A DNA stretch of 64,000 nt from UBA2033 sp035345875 (GTDB lineage Bacteria > Spirochaetota > Leptospiria > Leptospirales > Leptospiraceae). This document shows, piece by piece, positions 18,258-27,270 of this stretch. Each line of letters starts with the position of its first letter. Position 1 is the stretch's first letter. The notes under the pieces were generated by a model. The model saw only the letters and a list, made by a program, of their open reading frames with translations, did no database searches and had not been told where the DNA came from. The stretch covers positions 186,001 through 250,000 of the forward strand of contig DAORDH010000002.1 in assembly GCA_035345875.1 (NCBI GenBank). Reading direction: 5' to 3'. The translations under genes and the position numbers were made by a program.

Positions 18258-18850
18258 AACCACGGATGGACACGGATGGGTTGAATAATTCTAAATTATT
18301 AAATATGTGGTTAATATCTTTTGGCGGTTACCGAGCGAAGTTGAGGAAAAGATTACCACCGATAAACACCGAGGGCACCGATAAGGGAACGATGGACGGT
18401 AGGAATTTTTTAACCACGGATACACACGGATGGACACGGATGAGCTTAAAAATTCTAAATCATTTTATTTGTGATTAATTTCTTTTGGTGATTATCGAGT
18501 GAAGGCGAGGGAAAGATTACCACCGATAAACACCGAGGGCACCGATAAGGGAACGATGGACGGTAGGAATTTTTTAACCACGGATACACACGGATGGACA
18601 CGGATGAGCTTAAAAATTCTAAATCATTTTATTTGTGATTAATTTCTTTTGGTGATTATCGAGTGAAGGCGAGGGAAAGATTACCACCGATAAACACCGA
18701 GGGCACCGATAAGGGAACGATGGACGGTAAGAATTTTTTTAAACCAAGGATGGACACGGATTAACACAGATGAGATTTATAATTCTAAATCATTTTATTT
18801 GTGGTTAATATCTTTTGGCGATTATCGAGTGAAGGCGAGGGAAAGATTAC
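18258..18850. repeat. Array of about 165-bp direct repeats (three units plus a partial fourth)
   Basis: Units begin at 18258, 18412, 18576 and 18742 with AACCACGGAT or AACCAAGGAT, each carrying short CACGGATG tandem motifs, an AT-rich middle (ATTCTAAATCATTTTATTTG), then TTACCACCGATAAACACC and GGGAACGATGGACGGTA. Units two and three are almost identical over some 164 bp, so this pair is recent; units one and four have diverged, and unit four lacks the last third. No spacers or coding frames of note. Confidence 0.9.
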
Positions 18851-18929
18851 CACAGATACACACGGATGGACACGGACGGGTTAAATAATTCAAAATCTTT
18901 ATCCGTGTTTATCTGTGTTCATCCGTGGT
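18849..18929. repeat. Inverted pair closing the repeat array
   Basis: ACCACAGATACACACGGATG at 18849 onward is answered by ATCCGTGTTTATCTGTG... up to 18929, its near reverse complement, with 24 bp between. The right arm supplies the last four codons and the TGA stop of the BRO-family gene. Confidence 0.8.
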
Positions 18930-19536
18930 GAATATCTTTTCTCTTTGGTAAATAATTCTTTTTACTAATAACCGATCTGCCTAGTTCTTTTTCGGTTTGC
19001 TTTCGTGCGACACCCGCAACTTTGCCGCCGCGCTTTGCTACTTTTTTATTTTTTCCAAATGTGTTTGGTTTTTCTGTTTTAGAAATTTCAGTTGTAACTT
19101 TTTCTCCAAGCATTGTGAAGATAAGCTCTAGATCGGTCATGTGATCACGGAAATTTTGATTTTTCTTTTTTAATCCTTTCAGTTCTTTGTATTCAGAAGG
19201 GGTAATTCCAAATGTAGCTTTCGATATCTCAGAAGTTAGAATTGCAAAATCTTTTTCGGATTGAATGATGCGGAATAAAGTCTGAGTATTTGCACAATCT
19301 GTCGCATATTTCTTTCCATCATTTGCTTCTAGTTTCAGTTGGTGACAATTTGTCACCGACTCACTTCCCTCTGCTCTGAGCCTTTGAGCTAATTTATTCC
19401 AATACTTTCGAGCAGTTAAGTCATCTTTCGATTCTGTCAATACCGAGACTACATCTACAACAGAAAAATACCATTCCTCTTCATGCCATATTCTACGAAT
19501 TTTTTTATTCTGAAAAACTATAATCTTATCTTGCAT
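18919..19536 (-). CDS. BRO-N/antirepressor-type protein embedded in the repeat island
   Basis: A 205-residue protein whose N-terminal half is a BRO-N domain (IIVFQNKKIRRIWHEEEWYF, VVDVVSVLTE, ARKYWNKLAQRL), as in phage antirepressors and DNA-damage-inducible-type proteins. The middle (SEYKELKGLKKKNQNFRDHM) and basic C-terminus resemble chromosomal members found in many bacteria. The ATG at 19536 is chosen because the domain starts there; the frame open to 19596 runs into repeat-like sequence. The last residues and the stop come from the CACGGATG repeat. Repeats on both sides suggest the gene moved with, or was targeted by, the element. DNA binding is expected from the family, not shown. Confidence 0.75.
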   Translation of the reverse strand: MQDKIIVFQNKKIRRIWHEEEWYFSVVDVVSVLTESKDDLTARKYWNKLAQRLRAEGSESVTNCHQLKLEANDGKKYATDCANTQTLFRIIQSEKDFAILTSEISKATFGITPSEYKELKGLKKKNQNFRDHMTDLELIFTMLGEKVTTEISKTEKPNTFGKNKKVAKRGGKVAGVARKQTEKELGRSVISKKNYLPKRKDIHHG

Positions 19537-19597
19537 AGGAATCAACTTACAATGAGTAGTTTGTAATTGCAAGCATTCGGTGAAAAAGATGAGCACT

Positions 19598-19687
19598 GAT
19601 TACCACCGAGGGCACCGATAACGGAACGATGGGCGGTAGGGCTTTTAACCACAGATACACACGGATGGACACGGATAAGGGAACGAT
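19598..19687. repeat. Repeat copy on the left-reading side of the BRO gene
   Basis: GATTACCACCGAGGGCACCG, then GGAACGATGGGCGGTAGG, then AACCACAGATACACACGGAT and a second GGGAACGAT: a rearranged, shortened copy of the 165-bp unit lying 5' of the BRO gene. Confidence 0.8.
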
Positions 19688-19810
19688 AATTTTTATGATT
19701 TATTTTTTCGCTACCTGCAATTCTACAATGCTTCAGTTTATGAAAGAGTAAATCCCATATGCGCTTACTACATCCTTCGCTCCAAGCATTCGCGACCAAC
19801 GCCTCCGCAT

Positions 19811-19851
19811 GTGTCTATCTGTGTTCATCCGTGTGCATCCGTGGTAATCTT
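19811..19851. repeat. Inverted copy of the CACGGATG repeat
   Basis: GTGTCTATCTGTGTTCATCC, GTGTGCATCCGTGGTAATCT: reverse-orientation copy just before the end of the acyl-CoA dehydrogenase gene. It marks the outer edge of the repeat island (18258-19851). Confidence 0.8.
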
Positions 19852-19874
19852 CTACTATTCCAAACTGACGTTAC

Positions 19875-21620
19875 TTAGCCTACTCCCCTCTCTTGAATAC
19901 GAATCAGATTCGATTCAAGAATTGCAATGCTATCGATATGATATTCTTTTGCAAGGAGGAGTCGTTCTTTAGAGCGCGTATCGTCTAGACGAGAAGCAGA
20001 TCTTTCGATTAACATTCCATTGATAGTTCTAGCAGCAGACTCTACGACTTCAAAAGCAAGTCCATCTCGAACAGAACTTTCTTTAATACTCGTAAATGTT
20101 TCTACAATCTTTTCAAAAGTCTTTCTAACTCTGAGAAATTTTTCAGAAGGAGAAAACTTACTTGTTTCTTTGTCCAAATAAGCTCTTAAAAATCCAGTTG
20201 GTGTCATACCAGCTACAACTCCACCGATACAAGCTACGATTTGGAGTTGTGTTGTGCCTTCATAGATATTTGTAATTCTCGCATCTCTGTAGATTTTAGA
20301 AACATCATAGTCTTCTGTATATCCTGATCCACCATGCACTTGGAGAGCGTTATCCGCTATTGTATTTGCAGTTTCAGAGATATAATATTTAGAAAGAGGA
20401 GTAAATAGGTTAGCTAATTTTTCCCAGAAGCGGATTGTCTCATCTTTACGAATTTCTTTTTCGTCCATTCCATCTTTTTTCAGATGTTCTTCTCTCCAGA
20501 GATATAAATCCACTGTGCGAGAAGCTTCTAGTAAAATACATCTCATTGCTACAATCTCGCGATCCATGTGCGTAAGAATTTTTTTAACAGCCGGGATTTC
20601 TTGAATTAGTTTTCCAAACTGAACTCTCTCAGATGCATATTTCTTAGCTTCATAGTATGCGGCAGACGCTATCCCCATAGATTGAGCAGCGATCGAAAGT
20701 CTAGCAGTATTCATCATACCCATTGAATACTTAACAAGTCCATGCCCTTCAACGCCAATTAGTTCTGCTGGTGAATTTTCATATACTACTTCACAAGTAG
20801 GAGAACAATGAAGACCCATTTTCTTTTCAATAGATGCGATATGCACATCTTGAGTCTTTACAATGAAAAAAGAAAGTCCTCTTGCCCCACTCGTTGGACT
20901 TCCTGTGCGTGCCAGAGTGAGGATAATCGACTGTTTGTCTCCAAAACCGCAACCATGTGTAATAAAACGTTTAGCACCATTGATTCTCCATTGTCCATTT
21001 GCATCTTTTGTTGCTTTGGTTTGGAGATTTGGAAGATCAGATCCATAATCTGGTTCAGTGAGAGCCATTGCCCCACAGTATTTTCCTTCTGCCATGAGAG
21101 GAACATATTTTTCTATTTGTTCTTTTGATCCATATTTTTCTAGGGTCTCTGCCAGATTAAAACAAGCGAGTGCAATTCCAAAAGCTCCATCTGCACGAGA
21201 AACCATTTCCATTGCCATCGATTGAACTGTGACTGGCATTCCAAGTCCCCCATAGTGTCTGCCTATCGCATAAGGAAGAAGTCCTGCTTCCATCACAGCA
21301 TTCATAGCATCTACCATCGGTTTTGGAAACGTTACTTTTCCATTATCGTATTTTAAACCTATCTTATCCATTTCTTGGACTTTAGGTGCAAGTTGTTTTC
21401 CAATTAAATCTCCAACGGACTCTAGAGTTGATTTGTAATATTCAACCGCTTCTTCAGTTGTAGAAGGAGCAAACGCCAATTTGTCGTTACCTGTTTTTTT
21501 AAATTCTGCTGCGTCTTTAAATCCATGCTCATACGCATCGACTAATTCTTTCCAATCTGTTATTGTATGAAAGTGTAATAATAAATCATCATTGTTTAAG
21601 AAAAAATTTCCAGTTATCAT
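19875..21620 (-). CDS. Acyl-CoA dehydrogenase (long form)
   Basis: A 581-residue flavoenzyme of fatty-acid beta-oxidation, passing electrons to ETF. Residues about 65-470 hold the full ACAD core: signature CGAMALTEPDYGSD (182-195), the FAD-contacting ITHG segment, the helix GSKEQIEKYVP, and IYEGTTQLQ, in which E454 is the likely catalytic base. An N-terminal extension of about 60 residues and a C-terminal helical extension of 110 make it longer than the usual 380-400; similar long forms exist in spirochaetes and deltaproteobacteria. The ATG at 21620 has AGAGGA about four bases upstream. Chain-length specificity cannot be read. Confidence 0.93.
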   Translation of the reverse strand: MITGNFFLNNDDLLLHFHTITDWKELVDAYEHGFKDAAEFKKTGNDKLAFAPSTTEEAVEYYKSTLESVGDLIGKQLAPKVQEMDKIGLKYDNGKVTFPKPMVDAMNAVMEAGLLPYAIGRHYGGLGMPVTVQSMAMEMVSRADGAFGIALACFNLAETLEKYGSKEQIEKYVPLMAEGKYCGAMALTEPDYGSDLPNLQTKATKDANGQWRINGAKRFITHGCGFGDKQSIILTLARTGSPTSGARGLSFFIVKTQDVHIASIEKKMGLHCSPTCEVVYENSPAELIGVEGHGLVKYSMGMMNTARLSIAAQSMGIASAAYYEAKKYASERVQFGKLIQEIPAVKKILTHMDREIVAMRCILLEASRTVDLYLWREEHLKKDGMDEKEIRKDETIRFWEKLANLFTPLSKYYISETANTIADNALQVHGGSGYTEDYDVSKIYRDARITNIYEGTTQLQIVACIGGVVAGMTPTGFLRAYLDKETSKFSPSEKFLRVRKTFEKIVETFTSIKESSVRDGLAFEVVESAARTINGMLIERSASRLDDTRSKERLLLAKEYHIDSIAILESNLIRIQERGVG

Positions 21621-21680
21621 AAATCCTCTTTTTCTTTACACTAACAATGATTCATCACATGGGTCAAGAATAAAAGAGAT

Positions 21681-21708
21681 GAACCGAAGAGCACGAAGTT
21701 CACGAAGA
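21681..21708. repeat. Short tandem CACGAAG repeat
   Basis: GAACCGAAGAGCACGAAGTT followed by CACGAAGA: three spaced copies of (G)CACGAAG or its variant CCGAAG in the promoter-side gap of the acyl-CoA dehydrogenase gene. It has the same style as the CACGGATG repeats but a different core. Confidence 0.5.
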
Positions 21709-21903
21709 AATACAAAGGTATTGCAATGCGAATCTTTATACCTAAACTCAAAGTTGCTTCTCGGGGTCGCAAAATAATGTGATTAAAAATTCTTTGCCTA
21801 AATGCTACTTCACATAAGTAGTATTAAAAACTAAAACATCTTGATATGCGCCTAGAAAGACTCCTTAAGACTTCTATTGAGAAGAAAACTTACTTTTCTT
21901 TAA

Positions 21904-22677
21904 ATGAGTCCACTCAATTATAGTCTTATGAAAATTGGAATTGTGAAGCATTTAAATGCAAGACCACTTACCTATGGATTTGAGAAAACGGGAAATCATA
22001 CTCTCGTTTTTGAGAATCCGTCTGTCCTAAAAGACTTACTTTTAAAAAAAGAATTGGACTTAGCACTCATTTCTTCTGTAGAATGTATTCGAAACGAATC
22101 TGTTTTATCTTTCTCCACATCTTGTGGAGTTTGTGCAAAAGAAAAAGTTCGATCGATTTTATTTTTCAAAAATAAAAAAGAAATTTTCCCCTCCGAAAAA
22201 ATTTATACTGACTCTGGATCAAGAAGTAGTGTCGCACTTTTACAGACACTTCTCAGAAAAGAAACAAATCAGCTAATCAGTGTTATCCCCACAGATCCAA
22301 AAGAAATTTTAACCCAAATCGAGAATGGGTTCAATTCCCATTTACTTTTTGGAGACAACGCACTTCTTGCAAAATGGAATTCAGAATTCTATGAAGTCTA
22401 TGACTTGGCAGAATGGTGGTATAAATCAACTGGACTCTCTTTCATATTCGCTTTCTGGGCTTTTCCGAAATCTTCTAGCTATCCAGATTCCATATTTTTA
22501 GAATCACTAGAGTATGGAATATCGCATATCGGTGAAATTATTGAAACAGAAAAAAGATTTCCGAGAGAAATGGTTGAAGAGTATCTAAAGAAAGAACTTC
22601 ATTACAAAACAACCGATCTAGATATATCTGGTTTTTCCCTTTTTAAAAAACTTTGCACGGACTGGGGTATTTTATAA
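21904..22677 (+). CDS. mqnA: Chorismate dehydratase MqnA (futalosine menaquinone pathway)
   Basis: A 257-residue protein with a periplasmic-binding-protein fold used as an enzyme: it dehydrates chorismate to 3-enolpyruvylbenzoate, the first committed step of futalosine-dependent menaquinone synthesis. Family marks are KHLNARPL near the start, ISSVEC, TDSGSRSSVALLQ, LLFGDNAL and DLAEWWYKSTGLSFIFAFW. The ATG at 21928 (MKIGIVKHLNARPL) matches the usual N-terminus better than 21904, and neither has a Shine-Dalgarno sequence. No signal peptide, so cytoplasmic. Other mqn genes are not in the window. It ends convergently with the hemerythrin gene. Confidence 0.92.
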   Translation: MSPLNYSLMKIGIVKHLNARPLTYGFEKTGNHTLVFENPSVLKDLLLKKELDLALISSVECIRNESVLSFSTSCGVCAKEKVRSILFFKNKKEIFPSEKIYTDSGSRSSVALLQTLLRKETNQLISVIPTDPKEILTQIENGFNSHLLFGDNALLAKWNSEFYEVYDLAEWWYKSTGLSFIFAFWAFPKSSSYPDSIFLESLEYGISHIGEIIETEKRFPREMVEEYLKKELHYKTTDLDISGFSLFKKLCTDWGIL

Positions 22678-22726
22678 ACTCAATCCTACCTTTCGTTAAG
22701 CAATTATAATCTAAATTGAGTTATAA
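22672..22726. terminator. Possible bidirectional terminator between mqnA and the hemerythrin gene
   Basis: TTATAAACTCAAT (22672-22684) and ATTGAGTTATAA (22715-22726) are complementary apart from one bulged A. Both stop codons lie in the arms. The loop is long (30 bases) and the T-tract is weak, so function is uncertain. Confidence 0.35.
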
Positions 22727-23818
22727 AGTATCCTTCGTAATTTTCTTGTAGAAATTTCGTTGTGTTGGCTCAATTATAATTTCTCCATTGTGGTGAAGCT
22801 TTCTTGTGAACTCATTTACATCTTTCATTTTATCCTTCAAATAAATGGCAAGTTTCTTATCTTCATGTGCAATATGTGAAAGTAGCCATGTCTTTAAATC
22901 CTGAGCTAAATGAAAAGCAGCTAACGTATCACCAGATTCATTTTCCTTTCTTCTTTGCTTTATAAAATCTACAAATGATTCGTGCTGATGAAAATGATTC
23001 AGTATTTCTGGATACCGAAACTCCTTCATGATTCTTTCTTCTAAAGTAAAATGTTTTACGGTATAATCAATCGCTTCTTCTACAACTTGATTAAAGACTT
23101 CGTTTTTCTTCGTTGTTCCCATGGTCTTTACCGCTTTATCTAATTGAATTACCATTTTCAGTAGCCATATATGCTGTAAATCGATAACCGGTATATGTAA
23201 GGAAAGATTATGTGATCTCCAGATATGCATAATATCTTCGATCATATTTTCACTGATCACTTCTTCAATTTCGGATTGTCTAAAGCTACAAACTTCTTTA
23301 TATACATCTCCTTGTTTTTTTGTGATATTATATTTTTTCTGAATTAAAATTTCCTGACAAAAAGGTCTTACATCTATCGACTTACTTTTAAAGAATTCCA
23401 CATACTGCTTATCTTCTTTCAAAATATGATTAAATAACCACTTTTGTAGCATATTGAGCAAACCTAAAGCGGCTAACTCATTTGAATTAGCAAGATCATG
23501 TTTTGTTTGAAGAGTTTCCACAAATTCCCTGTGATGTGCAACATGGTCTTTAAATTGGGGATATTTAAATTCTTTTAAAATTTCCTCTTCCAAACTAAAA
23601 TGCTCAGATACATAATCAATGACACCCACAATAGAATCCTTCATTGTCTCATTTAAAGTATTGGAGTAAGAGAGTGCTGCCTCTAAATTTGAGATGATAT
23701 AAAGCAGCCATAAATGCTGGATATCGATAAGGGGAATCCCTAATTGAAAATGATTTTCCTCCCAAAAAAGTCGAAGGCTAGTCATTTTATCTTGCGATTC
23801 AGTGTACATTAATTTCAT
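22721..23818 (-). CDS. Tandem bacteriohemerythrin
   Basis: A 365-residue cytoplasmic protein made of two hemerythrin domains, about residues 20-145 and 200-335. Both keep the full di-iron ligand set: H35, H73, E77, H92, H96, H131, D136 in the first, and H216, H256, E260, H275, H279, H315, D320 in the second. Each can thus bind O2 through a non-haem di-iron site. Single-domain bacteriohemerythrins of 120-150 residues are the norm; the fusion arose by duplication. Likely roles are oxygen storage or delivery or oxygen sensing. The start lies among three ATGs (residues 1, 4 and 12); 23818 is the longest. Confidence 0.9.
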   Translation of the reverse strand: MKLMYTESQDKMTSLRLFWEENHFQLGIPLIDIQHLWLLYIISNLEAALSYSNTLNETMKDSIVGVIDYVSEHFSLEEEILKEFKYPQFKDHVAHHREFVETLQTKHDLANSNELAALGLLNMLQKWLFNHILKEDKQYVEFFKSKSIDVRPFCQEILIQKKYNITKKQGDVYKEVCSFRQSEIEEVISENMIEDIMHIWRSHNLSLHIPVIDLQHIWLLKMVIQLDKAVKTMGTTKKNEVFNQVVEEAIDYTVKHFTLEERIMKEFRYPEILNHFHQHESFVDFIKQRRKENESGDTLAAFHLAQDLKTWLLSHIAHEDKKLAIYLKDKMKDVNEFTRKLHHNGEIIIEPTQRNFYKKITKDTL

Positions 23819-23993
23819 AATAAGAGCATCTTTTCGTTCTATTGCTTTTTATCCATTCAGTTTGAGTTTAATTTTTATGATATTTCTCATTTAGAGATAA
23901 ACACCTGTTGTTCTTAAGCAAAGATGCGTAATATTAAAATTCAATCTCTACAAGTTCTTTACAAAATTGTTTCTAATTTCATATTGAGAATCA

Positions 23994-25205
23994 ATGAAAC
24001 AAATAGGAATCATTGGGGGAGGAGCCGCAGGATATTTTGGAGCAATCCAAATCGGTAACCTCTTAAGAAATACAGCTCAGGTTACTCTCTTGGAAAAAGG
24101 AGAAGAGCCTTTAACTAAAGTTAAAATATCCGGTGGCGGTAGATGCAACGTAACCCACAATCTTTTCGATCCTGTTTCCCTTTCCGAAAAATATCCAAGA
24201 GGAAAAAAGGAATTACGAGCAGCTTTTGAAAGATTTCAACCTCAGGACACAATAGAATGGTTTTTTAAAAGAGGTGTAGAGTTAAAAAAAGAAGATGATG
24301 GAAGAATGTTTCCGACTACAAATCAATCTTCTACAATCATCGATTGCTTTCAAAAGGAAGCAAATCGCGCGAAAGTAAATATTCAACTCGGATCCCTTGT
24401 AAATGGAATTTACTTTGAAGAAAATAAATGGAAAGTTATAACAAAGGAGAAAGAGTTCTATTTCGACAAACTACTCGTAGCCACTGGCTCAAGTAGGAAG
24501 GTATGGGAAATTCTAGAAAAATTAGGACATACCATTGAAAAACCAGTGCCTTCTCTCTTTACCTTTCATATTACCGATGAAAGAATCAGCGAATTACAGG
24601 GATTATCCGTTCCAAATGCGGAAGTTTCTATTTTCCCTAAAGGAAAATCCCAAACAGGACCCATTCTTATCACACACTGGGGGCTCAGTGGTCCGGCAAT
24701 TTTAAAACTTTCTGCTTATGAAGCTAAGACTTTTTTTGATTTAGACTATAAAACAAAAATCAAAATCAACTGGGTCTATCCAAATACAAATTCTGAAATA
24801 CAAAATAAAATTCTAGAAACAAAGAAAGAACATCCCGCAAAAAAGATATCATCCTTCTCCCTGTTTCACCTTCCTTCGAGGCTTTGGGAATCTTTTTTAA
24901 AAAAATTGAACCTCTCAGACAAAAGATGGTCTGAAATTTCGAATGCAGAAATTAATTTTTTAAGAGATGAGCTTGCTAACGGTATATATGAAGTATCCGG
25001 TAAATCCATTTTCAAAGAAGAGTTTGTAACCTGTGGTGGCGTTAGCCGAAAGGAAGTAGACTTTAGAACTATGGAAAGTAAAATTTGTAAAGGTCTTTAT
25101 TTTGCAGGTGAAGTATTGGATATAGATGGAGTGACCGGCGGATTTAATTTTCAAAATGCATGGACAACTTCTTGGATTGCAGCTGAGGCTATTGCAAATG
25201 CTTAA
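23994..25205 (+). CDS. HI0933/BaiN-family FAD-dependent oxidoreductase
   Basis: A 403-residue flavoprotein. The dinucleotide-binding motif GIIGGGAAGYFGAI is at residues 5-18, the family motif KISGGGRCNVTHN about 45-57, and the conserved C-terminal GVTGGFNFQNAWTTSWIA closes the FAD site. This is the HI0933 (YhiN) group, named after putative aminoacetone oxidases and BaiN; the physiological substrate is unsettled in most bacteria. Its end overlaps by eight bases the start of the cysteine-rich gene that follows, so the two form an operon. No signal peptide. Confidence 0.9.
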   Translation: MKQIGIIGGGAAGYFGAIQIGNLLRNTAQVTLLEKGEEPLTKVKISGGGRCNVTHNLFDPVSLSEKYPRGKKELRAAFERFQPQDTIEWFFKRGVELKKEDDGRMFPTTNQSSTIIDCFQKEANRAKVNIQLGSLVNGIYFEENKWKVITKEKEFYFDKLLVATGSSRKVWEILEKLGHTIEKPVPSLFTFHITDERISELQGLSVPNAEVSIFPKGKSQTGPILITHWGLSGPAILKLSAYEAKTFFDLDYKTKIKINWVYPNTNSEIQNKILETKKEHPAKKISSFSLFHLPSRLWESFLKKLNLSDKRWSEISNAEINFLRDELANGIYEVSGKSIFKEEFVTCGGVSRKEVDFRTMESKICKGLYFAGEVLDIDGVTGGFNFQNAWTTSWIAAEAIANA

Positions 25206-26007
25206 ATCCATTCTTCCAACCCTCTACCAAGAACTTTTTCCAGATTCGCTTTTGGATTTTGAGATCACAGAAAAAAAAGCTACTTGCGATAAATGTGCAT
25301 TAGCCGCAGGAAGAAGTCCTGATCATAGAAGTTATGAAGAGCATTTAAAATGCTGCACATTTCATCCTTTTCAACCAAATTATTCGATTGGACAAGTTTT
25401 ATTATCTACAAGAACTCCAAAAGAAATAAAAGAAAGAATTCAAACTAAAATTAAAAATAGAGAATATGTATTTCCAATTGGAATCACAGCACCACTTCCA
25501 CATCAATTTGATTTTGCCAAAAGAAAAAAAAATGAGTTTGGAAATAGAGAAGATTGGCTCTGTCCTTATTTCGACCGAAAGAAGAAAAACTGTGGAATCT
25601 GGTCAGCGCGAAATTCTACTTGTATTAGTTTTCATTGTTTAAGTAGTTATGGAACCCAAGGTTTTGATTTTTGGGGAGAGTTGTCTGATTATATTTCCTA
25701 TGTTGAAATGGCTCTCTTAGAAGAAGCGCTTTTACAATTCAAATTTACACCTATCGAAATATCCGAACAAATTCGATTCTTAAATCCTGAGAAGGAGAAC
25801 AGATCTTTTCAGAAGCAAGAATTCCTATCAGAAGATTTTTATAAGTCTATATGGAAAAATTATTTTGGAAAAGAAGAAGATTTCTATAAAGAATGCTATA
25901 AAAAAATAAAATCCTTTTCCAAAAAAGATTTCAAACGAATTTTAGGAAAACAAGGATTAGAAATAGAAAAAAAAGTAATGACTGCAAAAAAAGCAGTTTT
26001 ACTCTAA
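25198..26007 (+). CDS. Cysteine-rich hypothetical protein
   Basis: A 269-residue protein. The ATG at 25198 is chosen because it overlaps the TAA of the flavoprotein gene (ATGCTTAA); an upstream ATG at 25156 would bury 14 residues in that gene. It contains CDKCALAAG, a KCCTFHP segment, then CPYFDRKKKNCG and STCISFHCLSSYG, at least eight cysteines in a pattern fit for Zn or Fe-S binding, reminiscent of the YkgJ-type putative metal-chelating proteins. The C-terminal third is basic and helical. I do not recognise a precise family. Co-translation with a flavin oxidoreductase suggests a redox or cofactor link. Confidence 0.78.
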   Translation: MLKSILPTLYQELFPDSLLDFEITEKKATCDKCALAAGRSPDHRSYEEHLKCCTFHPFQPNYSIGQVLLSTRTPKEIKERIQTKIKNREYVFPIGITAPLPHQFDFAKRKKNEFGNREDWLCPYFDRKKKNCGIWSARNSTCISFHCLSSYGTQGFDFWGELSDYISYVEMALLEEALLQFKFTPIEISEQIRFLNPEKENRSFQKQEFLSEDFYKSIWKNYFGKEEDFYKECYKKIKSFSKKDFKRILGKQGLEIEKKVMTAKKAVLL

Positions 26008-26142
26008 GACAAACTAGATGAATTTGCGAGAAGAGGAAAGAAGTAGGATGCAATGTATAAGATTTCAAAAATGCCATCGGACGAATCGCCCTAGTTTTTC
26101 TTTCAAATCGAATAGATCTCTGTGTATAACGGTTCTAATCTC

Positions 26143-27270
26143 ATGAAGTATTTGCTAAATATAATACGAAGAAGACTTTCTCAATTAAGAGGAATTCAAA
26201 TCGATAAATATATTTTATTTAATGCTATGAAAAACTGGAATCGGTTTCCCCGCGTAGCCGGTGTTGTTTTCATCGCATCTACTAGTTTTTTAGTGCAACA
26301 TATTCTTTATCCAAGTGTAGACAGGAATTCAGTATTTTACCCAATCTATGTAATCACTTATAGCTTTCTTATAATTACAACAGTTCTATTTTCCTTTCTT
26401 GTGTATTTTTTAACAAGGAATCACTTGCGGATACACTTTATTTACCTTCTCTATTTCCATATTTTTATTATTGGCTTACTGTTTTTAAATATCTTAAATT
26501 TATATCATGGTCAAGATCTTTCTCTCTATGCATTTGCAGTGATGTCAATCCCACTTATCCTTAGAACTAGAATTCCTCATTACTCTGTTCTTTATATTAC
26601 CATTCTAGTTGCATTTATAATTTGCCTCGCGATTTGGCATCCTACAAGAACGAATGGACTCATGATTACACAGATTTTTCTATATACTTTTGTTGGATTC
26701 ATGACAACTCTTACTATCGAATATGCTAGAAGAAAAACATTTCATTTAGAAGAAGAGCTTAGACGCAAAAATACAATCCTTGAGACCATATCTGTAAAAG
26801 ATCCACTGACAGGAGTATACAATAGACGCTATATGATGGATTTACTTGTCCACAATATACTGCTCTCTCGAAAAAACTCTCATCCTTTTTGCCAGGGAAT
26901 TGTAGATATCGATCATTTCAAAAAAATAAATGACACTCTAGGTCATCTTACAGGAGATGATGTATTAAAAGAGATTGCAAAGATAATTAAATCAACGGTT
27001 CGATCAACTGATTTAGTTTTTCGCTTCGGTGGAGAAGAGTTTATTATTTTATTTCCTGAAACCAATCTAGAGAGTGCAAATATTGTAATGCAAAGAATTC
27101 GAACTGTAATTGAGTCGCATTCCTTTATTGGAGTTCCTTGGAGAGTTACAGCCTCTGGTGGTTTCACGCTGTTATCCGATAAAGATTCACCAGATACTCT
27201 GCTTCAAAGATCGGACGAACTCTTATACCAAGCAAAAAAAGATGGAAGAAATAGAATTTATTCAAAATGA
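26143..27270 (+). CDS. Membrane diguanylate cyclase (GGDEF)
   Basis: A protein of about 375 residues with six hydrophobic helices in its first 190 residues (no large periplasmic loop), a short coiled segment, then a complete GGDEF domain: active-site FRFGGEEFIILFP and the inhibitory I-site RSTD five residues before it. It should make cyclic di-GMP from GTP with product inhibition. The ATG at 26143 is preferred over the GTG at 26122; neither has a clear Shine-Dalgarno sequence. The stop overlaps the start of the thioesterase gene by ATGA. Confidence 0.9.
   Translation: MKYLLNIIRRRLSQLRGIQIDKYILFNAMKNWNRFPRVAGVVFIASTSFLVQHILYPSVDRNSVFYPIYVITYSFLIITTVLFSFLVYFLTRNHLRIHFIYLLYFHIFIIGLLFLNILNLYHGQDLSLYAFAVMSIPLILRTRIPHYSVLYITILVAFIICLAIWHPTRTNGLMITQIFLYTFVGFMTTLTIEYARRKTFHLEEELRRKNTILETISVKDPLTGVYNRRYMMDLLVHNILLSRKNSHPFCQGIVDIDHFKKINDTLGHLTGDDVLKEIAKIIKSTVRSTDLVFRFGGEEFIILFPETNLESANIVMQRIRTVIESHSFIGVPWRVTASGGFTLLSDKDSPDTLLQRSDELLYQAKKDGRNRIYSK

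Noticed and set aside
18258..18932. CRISPR-like array
   Set aside because: The units are about 165 bp long, adjacent to each other without unique spacers, and no cas gene is nearby.
19542..19799. 85-codon minus-strand ORF upstream of the BRO gene
   Set aside because: Much of it is repeat DNA, it overlaps the BRO leader, and there is no ribosome site.
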